From Jejuia algarum (GTDB lineage: Bacteria > Bacteroidota > Bacteroidia > Flavobacteriales > Flavobacteriaceae): a DNA stretch of 64,000 nt. Each line of letters opens with the position of its first letter. Position 1 is the first letter of the stretch. Positions 26,558 to 35,158 of this stretch are shown piece by piece. The notes below the pieces were generated by a model. It was not told where the DNA came from. It did no database searches and saw only the letters and a list, made by a program, of their open reading frames with translations. Position numbers and translations under genes: made by a program. The DNA is taken from contig CANMAQ010000020.1 in NCBI GenBank assembly GCA_947495775.1, positions 1 through 64,000 on the forward strand, given 5' to 3'.

Positions 26558-28201
26558 ATGCCATCACTTACGCCACTTCGTTCAGCTTTAGATTTAAGAA
26601 AGGCCAAGCACCTGTTACGCCGTGCGACGTTTAACTTTAGCAAAACACAACTTGAAGCTTTTGTGGGTATGTCTGCCGTAGATGCTGTTGCCAGTTTAAC
26701 CACAGCAGTTGCAAATGCACTCGCAGCGCCCTACGACCCGCTACCTACGGCCAATCCAGATGGGTATTGGACCTCATCTACAGCCCTCCCCAATTCATTT
26801 AGTGGGCAAAACAGAAAACGTGCGCATGTCTGCGCATGGTGGTGGCACAATGCCATGCAACGCGTTACTTTAAAGCACAAACTAAGTTTCTTTTTACATA
26901 CAAGTTTTACAGTGGGTAAAGATTCTGGTGTTGGCGGCGCTACTTATTTTTATGACCATTTAAGACTCTTAGATTTCTATGCAATGGGCAATCTTAAAAC
27001 CTTGGCTAAAAAAATTACCTTAGACAATGGCATGTTAGATTACCTCGATAACACACAAAATAATAGAACCAACCCCAATGAAAATTATGCCCGCGAATAT
27101 TTAGAACTCTTTACCATTTTAAAAGGGGAGCAAATTGGACAAGATAACTATACCAATTATACTGAAATTGACATTCAACAAGCCGCAAAAGTCTTTTCTG
27201 GCTTTAAAAAAAGAAACGATAGAAGTAGTATCGATGCCGATACGGGTATCCCCATGGGATACATTAATGTGAACCAACACGATACAACAGATAAAACCTT
27301 TAGCTCTGCTTTTGGCGGACAAGTCATTACGGGTAGAACAACCGCTTCTGGTATTTTTGAAGAACTTCATGAATTTGTTGACATGATTTTTGCGCAACCA
27401 GAAACCGCAAAAGCCTATTGTAGAAAGTTATACCGCTATTTCGTAAAAAGCACCTGGGACGACAGTGTAGAAACCGATATCATTACTCCCTTGGCTGACA
27501 TCCTTATAGCTAATAATTTTGAAATCTTACCTGTAGTTACCACATTACTGAGTAGTGCGCATTTTTACGATACCGATGATGCCGATCCTACCGATAATCG
27601 TATTGGCAGTATTATAAAAAGCCCGCTACAATTATTTTCTGAAATCTGTTCGGTATTCGAATTTAACTACCCCAATCCAGAAACCAACTTGCCACAGTTT
27701 TATACCAATTTCTTTTTACGGTTTGTGCATAATGTCTATTTCCCTGCTGCGGGTATGGCCTTGTACGATCCTGATTCTGTAGCAGGTTACCCCGCTTATT
27801 ACCAAGAGCCTAATTTTGACAGGAACTGGTTTTCTTCAAATACCCTTATAGGGCGCTATAAACTTATTGAGAGTTTGATACAAGGCAGAAATACAATGAG
27901 TACTAACGCTAGAATTTATGGCGAACTCGATACCGTAGCCTTTGTAGAACGCCATATAGAGGTTCCCACAGATCCTAATGCCCTAATTACCGAAATAGCG
28001 ACACTGCTATATCCAGAAGCCATTACTACCGATCGCGTTAACTATTTTAAAAGTTTTTTAGTAGATGAAGGGTTTCCAGATTACTATTGGACAGGAGTTT
28101 GGAATCAATACCGTAACGACAGTGATGCTACCGTTGTTAGAACACGTTTAAATGCGCTAATTACTGCCATGGTAAATGCTGCAGAATTTCAATTAATGTA
28201 A
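26558..28201 (+). CDS. DUF1800 family protein
   Basis: 547-residue DUF1800 protein. Recognisable blocks are AKHLLRRATFNFS near 15, WWWHNAM followed by KLSFFLHTSFTV, ENYAREYLELFTI near 180, and KAYCRKLYRYFVKSTWDD near 290. No classical signal peptide is obvious. DUF1800 genes are nearly always next to a DUF1501 gene, as here (11 nt apart), so the two products probably act together. Neither has an established biochemical role; they are common in Bacteroidota and Planctomycetota. It follows the TonB receptor by 105 nt with no terminator, so readthrough from the fecR operon is plausible. Confidence 0.88.
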   Translation: MPSLTPLRSALDLRKAKHLLRRATFNFSKTQLEAFVGMSAVDAVASLTTAVANALAAPYDPLPTANPDGYWTSSTALPNSFSGQNRKRAHVCAWWWHNAMQRVTLKHKLSFFLHTSFTVGKDSGVGGATYFYDHLRLLDFYAMGNLKTLAKKITLDNGMLDYLDNTQNNRTNPNENYAREYLELFTILKGEQIGQDNYTNYTEIDIQQAAKVFSGFKKRNDRSSIDADTGIPMGYINVNQHDTTDKTFSSAFGGQVITGRTTASGIFEELHEFVDMIFAQPETAKAYCRKLYRYFVKSTWDDSVETDIITPLADILIANNFEILPVVTTLLSSAHFYDTDDADPTDNRIGSIIKSPLQLFSEICSVFEFNYPNPETNLPQFYTNFFLRFVHNVYFPAAGMALYDPDSVAGYPAYYQEPNFDRNWFSSNTLIGRYKLIESLIQGRNTMSTNARIYGELDTVAFVERHIEVPTDPNALITEIATLLYPEAITTDRVNYFKSFLVDEGFPDYYWTGVWNQYRNDSDATVVRTRLNALITAMVNAAEFQLM

Positions 28202-28212
28202 GCTCAAAAATT

Positions 28213-29853
28213 ATGAAAAGAAGAGACTTTATACGATTATCCTCGGCAGCATCGGCATTAGCCTTAACCCCTCTGGAGCTGCAAGCTGCTTTAAAATCAT
28301 TCATGCCATTTGCCAACTGTCCAGATATTTCTAACCGCAAATTAGTACTTATCAATCTCGCTGGGGCCAATGATGGCTTAAACACAGTTATCCCCATCAA
28401 TCAATACGACACCTACAGTAATTTAAGGCCTAACATAAAAGTCCCTAATACGGGCAACTCCAAGTTTATTACGCTCGACACAACCTTGACAGACCAGCAA
28501 CAAATAGGTTTAAACCCTGCGCTTGTAGGCTTTAAATCGTTGTATGATGAAGGGATTTTAAGAATTATGCAATCGGTAGGGTACCCGTCTCAAAATAAAA
28601 GTCATTTTAAATCTACAGACCTCTACCTTACAGGAAACGATGGCAACAGCTTGCTTAATGGCGCCGATACAGGATGGATTGGTCGTTTTATGGAATTGTA
28701 TTATGCCGATTTAATATTAGAAACCTTCCCCTTGGCTGTAGAAATAGGCTCTAACAAAACCTCTTTAGGCTTTCATGCAGAAGAAGCCCATGGCTTGTCT
28801 TTAAACATTACAGGGCAAGATCCTTCTGGATTTTATTCGGTTTTAAATGGTCTTGGAGGTGTCCCACCACAGCACCTACCAGATTCTGATTATGGCAAAC
28901 AATTGGAGTTTATTAATAATACCGATAGTTTATCGAATACGTATGCCAATGCTATTTCAACGGCATTTAATGCTGGCACTAATGGCGCAAGTTATCCAGA
29001 TACCGATTTATCTAACCAACTCAAAACGGTAGCGCGTCTTATTAGTGGCGACCTAGGTTCTAAAGTCTATATGGTGCGTATTTCTGGTTTTGATACTCAC
29101 AATGCCCAAGTGCAAGGCCTTGGAGATGTTACGGGTAGACACCACGATCTACTCACAGAACTTTCTGAAGCTATTAAAGCATTTACGACCGATTTAAAAC
29201 GTCAACATTTAGATGAAGACATCGTAGGCTTAACATTTTCTGAATTTGGTAGAAAAGCTAAAGAGAATGGCAATTTTGGCACAGACCATGGCGAAATTGC
29301 ACCTATGTTTGTATTTGGTACCCCCGTTCATGGCGGCGTTTCGGGAACCAACCCTGATTTAACAGAAGCCACGGCTAACAACAACTACCAAATACAGACG
29401 GTACAGCACGACTATAGACAAACCTTCGCTACGCTCTTACAAGACTTTATTGGTGCTGACAATGCTGTGATAGATGCCGCTTTTTTTAATCATACCTTAA
29501 ATGATAGTTTTACCAATCAAAAAGTAGATACACTTATAAAAGACGAATTTTCTATCGCGACCAACTGTACAGTGTTATCTCTCGCAGACAGTGCTTCTTT
29601 AAATAAGACATGGACCATTCATCCTAACCCATTTAGCTCAGAAATTAATATAAGTACTGCTGCGCAAGGCGTTAGTACGGTATCCTTTCAAATTTTTAAT
29701 GCTTCTGGTGTGCTTTTAATGGAAACAACAGAAACCTTAGATGCCAATACCTTTACCCTAGGTTTAAAACACCTATCAAGTGGAATCTATTTTTTCCAAA
29801 CCACTATCGCAAATAGTAATCGCAAAGAAATACATAAACTCATTAAGCTTTAA
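28213..29853 (+). CDS. DUF1501 protein with RR leader and T9SS sorting domain
   Basis: 546-residue exported protein of family DUF1501, part of the alkaline phosphatase/sulfatase-like fold by family knowledge. The N terminus KRRDFIRLSSAASALALTP is a Tat-type leader. The core has LVLINLAGANDGLNTVIPIN near 40, RISGFDTHNAQV near 292 and FSEFGRKAKENGNFGTDHGE near 343. The last 80 residues, from WTIHPNPFSSEINIS, are a T9SS sorting domain ending in KLIKL. It would therefore cross the inner membrane (perhaps folded) and then the outer membrane by T9SS. It is the last gene of the group, converging on argS with only 16 nt and no hairpin between. Confidence 0.88.
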   Translation: MKRRDFIRLSSAASALALTPLELQAALKSFMPFANCPDISNRKLVLINLAGANDGLNTVIPINQYDTYSNLRPNIKVPNTGNSKFITLDTTLTDQQQIGLNPALVGFKSLYDEGILRIMQSVGYPSQNKSHFKSTDLYLTGNDGNSLLNGADTGWIGRFMELYYADLILETFPLAVEIGSNKTSLGFHAEEAHGLSLNITGQDPSGFYSVLNGLGGVPPQHLPDSDYGKQLEFINNTDSLSNTYANAISTAFNAGTNGASYPDTDLSNQLKTVARLISGDLGSKVYMVRISGFDTHNAQVQGLGDVTGRHHDLLTELSEAIKAFTTDLKRQHLDEDIVGLTFSEFGRKAKENGNFGTDHGEIAPMFVFGTPVHGGVSGTNPDLTEATANNNYQIQTVQHDYRQTFATLLQDFIGADNAVIDAAFFNHTLNDSFTNQKVDTLIKDEFSIATNCTVLSLADSASLNKTWTIHPNPFSSEINISTAAQGVSTVSFQIFNASGVLLMETTETLDANTFTLGLKHLSSGIYFFQTTIANSNRKEIHKLIKL

Positions 29854-29869
29854 ACACAGTAAGGCTAAT

Positions 29870-31648
29870 TTACATACGCTCTGGCACATTAATTCCTAAT
29901 ATACCAAAGGCATTTTTAATCGTTTGTGCTACCACATGAGATAGTACGATTCTAAATTGTTTTTCGTCGGCTTCATCGGCACCGAGTATAGAAACGTTTT
30001 GATAAAATGAATTAAAGCCCTTAACCAAATCGTAAGTGTAATTAGCGATCAATGCTGGGCTATGTTGACTGGCTGCTTGCTGTACAACTTCTGGAAATAC
30101 CTGTAAGTGTTTGATAAGCTCGCGCTCTTTATCATGTAATACTAAAGTTGTATTGATACGATTTGTTTCTGTATCTGCTTTTCGTAAAATCGATTGAATT
30201 CTAGCATAAGTATACTGAATAAAAGGCCCTGTATTCCCCTGAAAATCGATAGAATCTTTAGGATCGAACAAAATACGCTTTTTAGGATCTACCTTTAAAA
30301 TGTAATACTTCAAAGCGCCTAAACCTATGGTTTTATATAAGGCTTTCTTCTCCTCTACAGAATAGCCATCTAATTTGCCCAATTCTTCTGAAATCTCTTC
30401 AGCCGTTTTGGCCATCTCATCTATTAAATCATCAGCATCGACCACAGTACCTTCGCGACTCTTCATTTTTCCGCTAGGTAAATCTACCATACCATAACTT
30501 AAATGGTATAGGTGTTTTGCCCATTCGAAACCTAATTTTTTCAAAATTAAAAACAAGACTTTAAAATGATAGTCTTGTTCATTCCCTACAGTATACACCA
30601 TCCCACCAACATCATCATGATCTTTAATACGTTGTATGGCAGTCCCGATATCTTGGGTCATGTAAACGGCTGTACCATCAGCACGCAGTACAATCTTTTT
30701 ATCCAAACCTTCATCTGTTAAATCGCACCATACCGAACCATCGGCTTCCTTAACAAAAACGCCTGTCTTTAAACCTTCTGTAACAAATTCTTTCCCTAAT
30801 AAATAGGTTTCACTCTCGTAATACAAGGCATCGAAATCAACACCTAAGTTTTTATAGGTTTCCTCAAAACCTGTATACACCCAGCCGTTCATGGTTTTCC
30901 AAAGGCTAACCACAGCTTCATCTCCCGCTTCCCATTGTCTTAGCATAGCTTGTGCCTCAAGTAATAGAGGGGCTTGTTTTTTAGCCGTTTCTTCAGTATG
31001 TCCTTCTGCAACTAAACGTGCGATCTCTTTTTTATACTCTTGGTCAAACTTCACATAGTAGTTCCCTACCAATTTATCCCCCTTTAATCCTGTGGTTTCA
31101 GGAGTTTCACCATGTCCAAAACGTTGCCAGGCCAACATACTTTTACAAATATGAATGCCTCTGTCGTTTATAATTTGGGTTTTATAGACCTTTTGTCCAG
31201 AAGCCTTTAAGATTTCAGCAACACTATAGCCTAAGAGGTTGTTTCTAATATGCCCAAGATGTAACGGTTTGTTCGTGTTAGGCGATGAGTATTCGACCAT
31301 AACAGCTTTATCTGAAGCTTTTGGTTTGGCAAAACCATAGTCGGTAATGCCACGTATACCTTCAAAAAAGTTAAGATAATAACTGTCACTTATTTCTATA
31401 TTTAAAAACCCCTTAACAACATTGTAGCCTTTAACATCTTCAACATTAGCGACCAAATAGGTCCCTATTTGCTCTCCTATTTGCACAGGATTGCCTTTTA
31501 CAAAACGTAACATAGGAAAAACCACTACAGTGATATCTCCAGCAAACTCTTTTCGCGTAGCTTGAAATTCAACAGATTCTAATTCGATTTGATACGCCTC
31601 TAAAACGGCTTGTTTTACGTGATGTGATATGCTATTTTGAAGTTCCAT
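29870..31648 (-). CDS. argS: Arginyl-tRNA synthetase
   Basis: 592-residue class I synthetase that charges tRNA-Arg. An N-terminal Add1-type domain is followed by the HIGH motif as HLGHIRNNLLG (after SSPNTNKPL) and the modified KMSKS motif as GKMKSREGTVV, both typical of bacterial ArgS. The anticodon-binding domain includes QYTYARIQSILRKA and the usual terminal NVPERM. An in-frame ATG at 31681 would add 11 residues, but a TATCTTTG promoter element (31670-31677) lies downstream of that ATG, so 31648 is preferred. Confidence 0.96.
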   Translation of the reverse strand: MELQNSISHHVKQAVLEAYQIELESVEFQATRKEFAGDITVVVFPMLRFVKGNPVQIGEQIGTYLVANVEDVKGYNVVKGFLNIEISDSYYLNFFEGIRGITDYGFAKPKASDKAVMVEYSSPNTNKPLHLGHIRNNLLGYSVAEILKASGQKVYKTQIINDRGIHICKSMLAWQRFGHGETPETTGLKGDKLVGNYYVKFDQEYKKEIARLVAEGHTEETAKKQAPLLLEAQAMLRQWEAGDEAVVSLWKTMNGWVYTGFEETYKNLGVDFDALYYESETYLLGKEFVTEGLKTGVFVKEADGSVWCDLTDEGLDKKIVLRADGTAVYMTQDIGTAIQRIKDHDDVGGMVYTVGNEQDYHFKVLFLILKKLGFEWAKHLYHLSYGMVDLPSGKMKSREGTVVDADDLIDEMAKTAEEISEELGKLDGYSVEEKKALYKTIGLGALKYYILKVDPKKRILFDPKDSIDFQGNTGPFIQYTYARIQSILRKADTETNRINTTLVLHDKERELIKHLQVFPEVVQQAASQHSPALIANYTYDLVKGFNSFYQNVSILGADEADEKQFRIVLSHVVAQTIKNAFGILGINVPERM

Positions 31649-31669
31649 ATGTCCTAAAGTATTGGCTGG

Positions 31670-31677
31670 CAAAGATA
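31670..31677 (-). promoter_or_regulatory. Promoter -7 element of argS
   Basis: TATCTTTG on the minus strand matches TAnnTTTG, giving a leader of about 15 nt to the ATG at 31648. The -33 region (TTAG, 19 nt upstream) is a poor match. Confidence 0.45.
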
Positions 31678-31681
31678 GCAA

Positions 31682-32063
31682 GATTTTAATGTTTTACTAA
31701 TAAATCATTATGTGCTTAAATAATTCTTTTTACGTAATAAAAAAGCTACCTAACAGGCTCGTTTCTAATTTTTTAACTCTATTTAAGGGGTACGCTTACC
31801 CTTCCAAAGCGTGTCGTTTTTCTATGTTTTGTGCACTTCATCTATTCGTCGATTTTTTATTAAAAATCAACACGCTCTTAATCTAATTTATTGGTAGAAA
31901 AACCTAAAAATTAGATTTTAAAAACACTTTTTGCAATTTTTGTTCATAAGCTATTTATCAAAAAATACCAACTTGTTAAATTAACCTAAACACCAGAATC
32001 TTGGTTTCCCTCGATCAAGCTTCTGTAGTGATAGTCTTTTAATAGACTATAATCAAGCATAAT
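31682..32063. other. 382-bp divergent region with hairpin before the kinase gene
   Basis: No gene was seen between argS and the histidine kinase. A perfect hairpin ATAGTCT-N6-AGACTAT (32031-32050) ends 13 nt before the kinase ATG. AATCAAGC-like 8-mers (GATCAAGC at 32013-32020, AATCAAGC at 32051-32058) flank it. It may affect translation or be an operator. Confidence 0.4.
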
Positions 32064-34145
32064 ATGAGGAGATTATTTACTCTCGCTATATACTTTTTAG
32101 TCACTTTTGGTTTTTCTCAAACCAGAGAACTAGACAGTCTTTCTATAGAATTGGCTTTTAAAACTGTCGATTCACTGAAGGTAGATACCTCTTTGCAAAT
32201 TATTGAAAAGTTATACCACCAAAAAGATTACAACCGCGCTTTAAAGTACATCCTACAAAGTGAAAAGCTTTCTTCTGAAATTCATTATCTTAAAGGTATA
32301 GCTGGTACTACGTATTACAAAGCTTTAATTTATGCTGAAAAAGAGGACTATATTAATGCGATGGCAGGCTATACTAAAGCAAAAGCTTTATTTAAGCAGC
32401 TAAACGATACGGTAAGTATTGCCAAGATTAATAACAGCATAGGTTTGATTGAAATGCAACGTGGCAATTTTGATAAAGGCCTCAAATATGTGCTTTCTGC
32501 TATAGAGGAATTAGAACACACAGGACTTCGCCAAGAGCTGCGCTATGCTTATGCCAGTTTAGGGCAAACTTATTACGAAATAAACGATTTTAATAAAGCG
32601 ATAGAATACAATTTAAAAGCACTTGAAATTCAAAAGTTTCTTAATGATCGTATTGGCATATACAATTCAAACTTACTCCTAGCAAAATTGTACTCTAAAA
32701 CTAGAGAACACAGAAAAGCCATTCGATTTTACGAACAGGTATTACGCAGCAGTAATGGTAAAACAGACTCTATACAAAGAAATGTACTGCCTAAACTAGG
32801 TGGAGAGTATCTCGAATTTAATGATTATAAATCGGCTACAAAACACCTTTTAAAAGGTTTAAGACTTAATAGACGGCATAACGACAGGGCTAATTTAGTC
32901 GTCACTTTAACTAATTTAGGTCGCCTAAATCTTAATGAAGGGCGTTTAAAAACAGCCGAAAAACAATTGCTTGAAGCGGGGGGACTAGCTCAAAAATTAA
33001 ACCACAAAGAGGGGCTTTTAAAGTACTACCAATTGATGAAAACTTTAGACTCTACTAGACATAAATTTGACCGTGCCTTTACATGGCAACGCAACTATTA
33101 CACTCTAAAAGAGCAAATCGCTCAATCTAAGGTTAAACCTATAGTAAAACAATCTATAACGGTGGCTCCAAGCACTATCGAAGCACCTAAACAGACATCT
33201 CACATCGTTAGTGCATTAGCGCCTATTGCTGTTTCGCCTAGAATTGAAAATGGTATTATAGACAAATTAAAGAAATTCCAATTTTTATTTTATGCTGTAC
33301 TAGGCATTTTAGCTATTGTATCTATATTTTTAGTACTCGTGTATACCAAGCGTAACAACAGCTTAAAATACACGCAAGAACTGGAGGACAAAAATTTAAA
33401 AATACAATTGCAAAATGAAGCTTTTGTAGAGCAAACGAAGCATTTAGAAAACGTAAACAATGTTAAGGATAAATTGTTTTCTATCGTTTCGCACGATTTA
33501 AAAGACTCTTTATCTTCTATTAATGGATTTATTGATTTGTTAAAGGACGGCTCTTTATCGCGAGAAGAATTCGATAATTTAATTCCAGAGTTGAGTGAAA
33601 ACGCCAATAATGCCTCTTTGCTTTTATTCAACCTTTTAAACTGGTCTAAATCTCAAATGCAATCGCTTAAACCAAGTCCGAGTTTATTTGATGTACAAGA
33701 AGTCTTTGAAGAAAAGATCAAACTTATAGAGCAGCGTTTAGAAAATAAAGGCATTAAATTAGTTGATCATTCCCTGCGTGATTTTGCTTATGCCGACAGA
33801 AGTATGTTTGAAATTATCATACAGAACCTACTGGCCAATGCCTTGAAGTTTTCTAGAAAAGGAGATGCTGTGACCATTTCGAATCATATTAGTAATGGCA
33901 GTTGCATTGTTAGCATTGCAGACACAGGTGTTGGGATCTCGAAAAAGAGTATGGAAAAGCTTTTTAAACGAAATGGCGCTCATTCTACAATGGGTACCAA
34001 CAATGAAAAAGGGACAGGTCTAGGCCTTTCTATTTGTAAAGAATTGGTAGAGTTAAACGATGGCAAAATTTGGGTAGAAAGTACACCTAATATCGGCAGT
34101 ACCTTTTTTGTACAGTTGCCTAAATCTAAAACTAAAGCCAGTTAA
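32064..34145 (+). CDS. TPR-containing sensor histidine kinase
   Basis: 693-residue membrane sensor kinase. A signal peptide (about 1-18, GFSQ) precedes a periplasmic region of about 380 residues built of TPR repeats (for example ALKYILQSEKL, AYASLGQTYYEINDFNKAIE, RKAIRFYEQVL). One membrane segment lies near 411-432 (FYAVLGILAIVSIFLVLVY). A coiled coil leads to the HisKA domain with phospho-acceptor H477 in FSIVSHDLKDSL. The HATPase_c domain has N box NLLANALKFS, G1 DTGVGIS and G2 GTGLGLSIC. No response regulator gene is adjacent, so it is an orphan kinase here. It ends inside a TTAA shared with the convergent ctlX stop. Confidence 0.93.
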   Translation: MRRLFTLAIYFLVTFGFSQTRELDSLSIELAFKTVDSLKVDTSLQIIEKLYHQKDYNRALKYILQSEKLSSEIHYLKGIAGTTYYKALIYAEKEDYINAMAGYTKAKALFKQLNDTVSIAKINNSIGLIEMQRGNFDKGLKYVLSAIEELEHTGLRQELRYAYASLGQTYYEINDFNKAIEYNLKALEIQKFLNDRIGIYNSNLLLAKLYSKTREHRKAIRFYEQVLRSSNGKTDSIQRNVLPKLGGEYLEFNDYKSATKHLLKGLRLNRRHNDRANLVVTLTNLGRLNLNEGRLKTAEKQLLEAGGLAQKLNHKEGLLKYYQLMKTLDSTRHKFDRAFTWQRNYYTLKEQIAQSKVKPIVKQSITVAPSTIEAPKQTSHIVSALAPIAVSPRIENGIIDKLKKFQFLFYAVLGILAIVSIFLVLVYTKRNNSLKYTQELEDKNLKIQLQNEAFVEQTKHLENVNNVKDKLFSIVSHDLKDSLSSINGFIDLLKDGSLSREEFDNLIPELSENANNASLLLFNLLNWSKSQMQSLKPSPSLFDVQEVFEEKIKLIEQRLENKGIKLVDHSLRDFAYADRSMFEIIIQNLLANALKFSRKGDAVTISNHISNGSCIVSIADTGVGISKKSMEKLFKRNGAHSTMGTNNEKGTGLGLSICKELVELNDGKIWVESTPNIGSTFFVQLPKSKTKAS

Positions 34146-35083
34146 TCTGCTTTTGGAAGAAATACTTCTGCCAGCATACAACGTGCACTCCCGCCCCCAT
34201 AGGTCTCTATAGTTTCTAAAGGGCTATAAAGTATCTCGCAGTGTTTTTCTATATGAAGCACCTGATCTTTAGTTAAAGCCTTATAAGCCGCCGTACTCAT
34301 TACTAAATAGCGTTTGTTATTAGCGCCAATAACCTGTAATGCATTTCCCGAAAAAGCGTTGCTTTGCGCTTCTGTAATTGTAATAATAGCTTTCCCATCG
34401 TCTTTCAAATGTTTTAAAACCATTTTACGCTCTTTTTTATCATCTATAGCACTAGGACAAATAAGCGCAAAGGTCTCTGCGACACTCAACATCACATTGC
34501 TATGGTATAATGTTTTACGTTGGCCCTCTACAGTTTGGTATGCTGAAAACACCACAGGTGTAAATTCAAAATCTTCGCAGAATTCGATAAACAATTCCTC
34601 ATCAGCTCTTGGTGATAATGCACAATAGGCTTTCCCGTGCGCTCTGTCTAAAACAACACTTCCTGTGCCTTCTAAAAACACACCATCGTCTTCTGCACTG
34701 CTATAGTCTATAACATGCTCTATTTTAAAACCATCGGTTTCAAGTGTTTCTAAAATAGCCTCCCTGCGTTCTAATCTTCTATTTGGTGCAAACATAGGAT
34801 ATATCCCTACATCGCCATTCTCGTGAAAAGACACCCAATTGTTAGGAAACACCGCATCTGGAGTTTCTGGATCAGGCGTATCTTCTACCACAATAACGTG
34901 TACACCTACGGCTTTTAAACGCGCTACAAAGGCATCGAACTCCTGCTGTGCTTTAGCGTTAATAGTACTAGGCAACACATCACCTATGGGGTTCTGATAA
35001 AAATTATTAACCGCCGTTTGCGGGTTTGCTGTAAAACCAACAGGTCTTACCATTAAAATAGAATTTGTAGTATGCTGTGCCAT
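34142..35083 (-). CDS. ctlX: Citrulline-utilisation-type hydrolase (CtlX)
   Basis: 313-residue enzyme of the guanidine-group-modifying superfamily (arginine deiminase/amidinotransferase fold). Motifs are VRPVGFTANPQTAVNNFY at the start, DAVFPNNWVSFH near 76, FLEGTGSVVLDR near 136, H194 in LYHSNVMLS, and the catalytic cysteine C302 in GGGSARCMLAE. These match the ctlX type named in annotations for citrulline utilisation, but the precise reaction is not certain. A longer frame opens at 35158, but it runs through the gltA terminator (35105-35140), so the ATG at 35083 is preferred. It has no other arginine or ornithine genes beside it. Confidence 0.82.
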   Translation of the reverse strand: MAQHTTNSILMVRPVGFTANPQTAVNNFYQNPIGDVLPSTINAKAQQEFDAFVARLKAVGVHVIVVEDTPDPETPDAVFPNNWVSFHENGDVGIYPMFAPNRRLERREAILETLETDGFKIEHVIDYSSAEDDGVFLEGTGSVVLDRAHGKAYCALSPRADEELFIEFCEDFEFTPVVFSAYQTVEGQRKTLYHSNVMLSVAETFALICPSAIDDKKERKMVLKHLKDDGKAIITITEAQSNAFSGNALQVIGANNKRYLVMSTAAYKALTKDQVLHIEKHCEILYSPLETIETYGGGSARCMLAEVFLPKAD

Positions 35084-35104
35084 TTTTAATGGTGTTATAA
35101 TTAC

Positions 35105-35140
35105 AAAAAAAGCCTCATGAATTATCATGAAGCTTTTTTT
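35105..35140 (-). terminator. gltA terminator
   Basis: AAAAAAAGCCTCATGA pairs with TCATGAAGCTTTTTTT with one mismatch, about 20 nt after the gltA stop. It is bidirectional in form. It lies upstream of ctlX and separates the two transcription units. Confidence 0.85.
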
Positions 35141-35158
35141 ATAAGATGAAATGGTCAT

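Noticed and set aside
35084..35158. Longer N terminus of ctlX
   Set aside because: It would be translated across the gltA terminator hairpin at 35105-35140.
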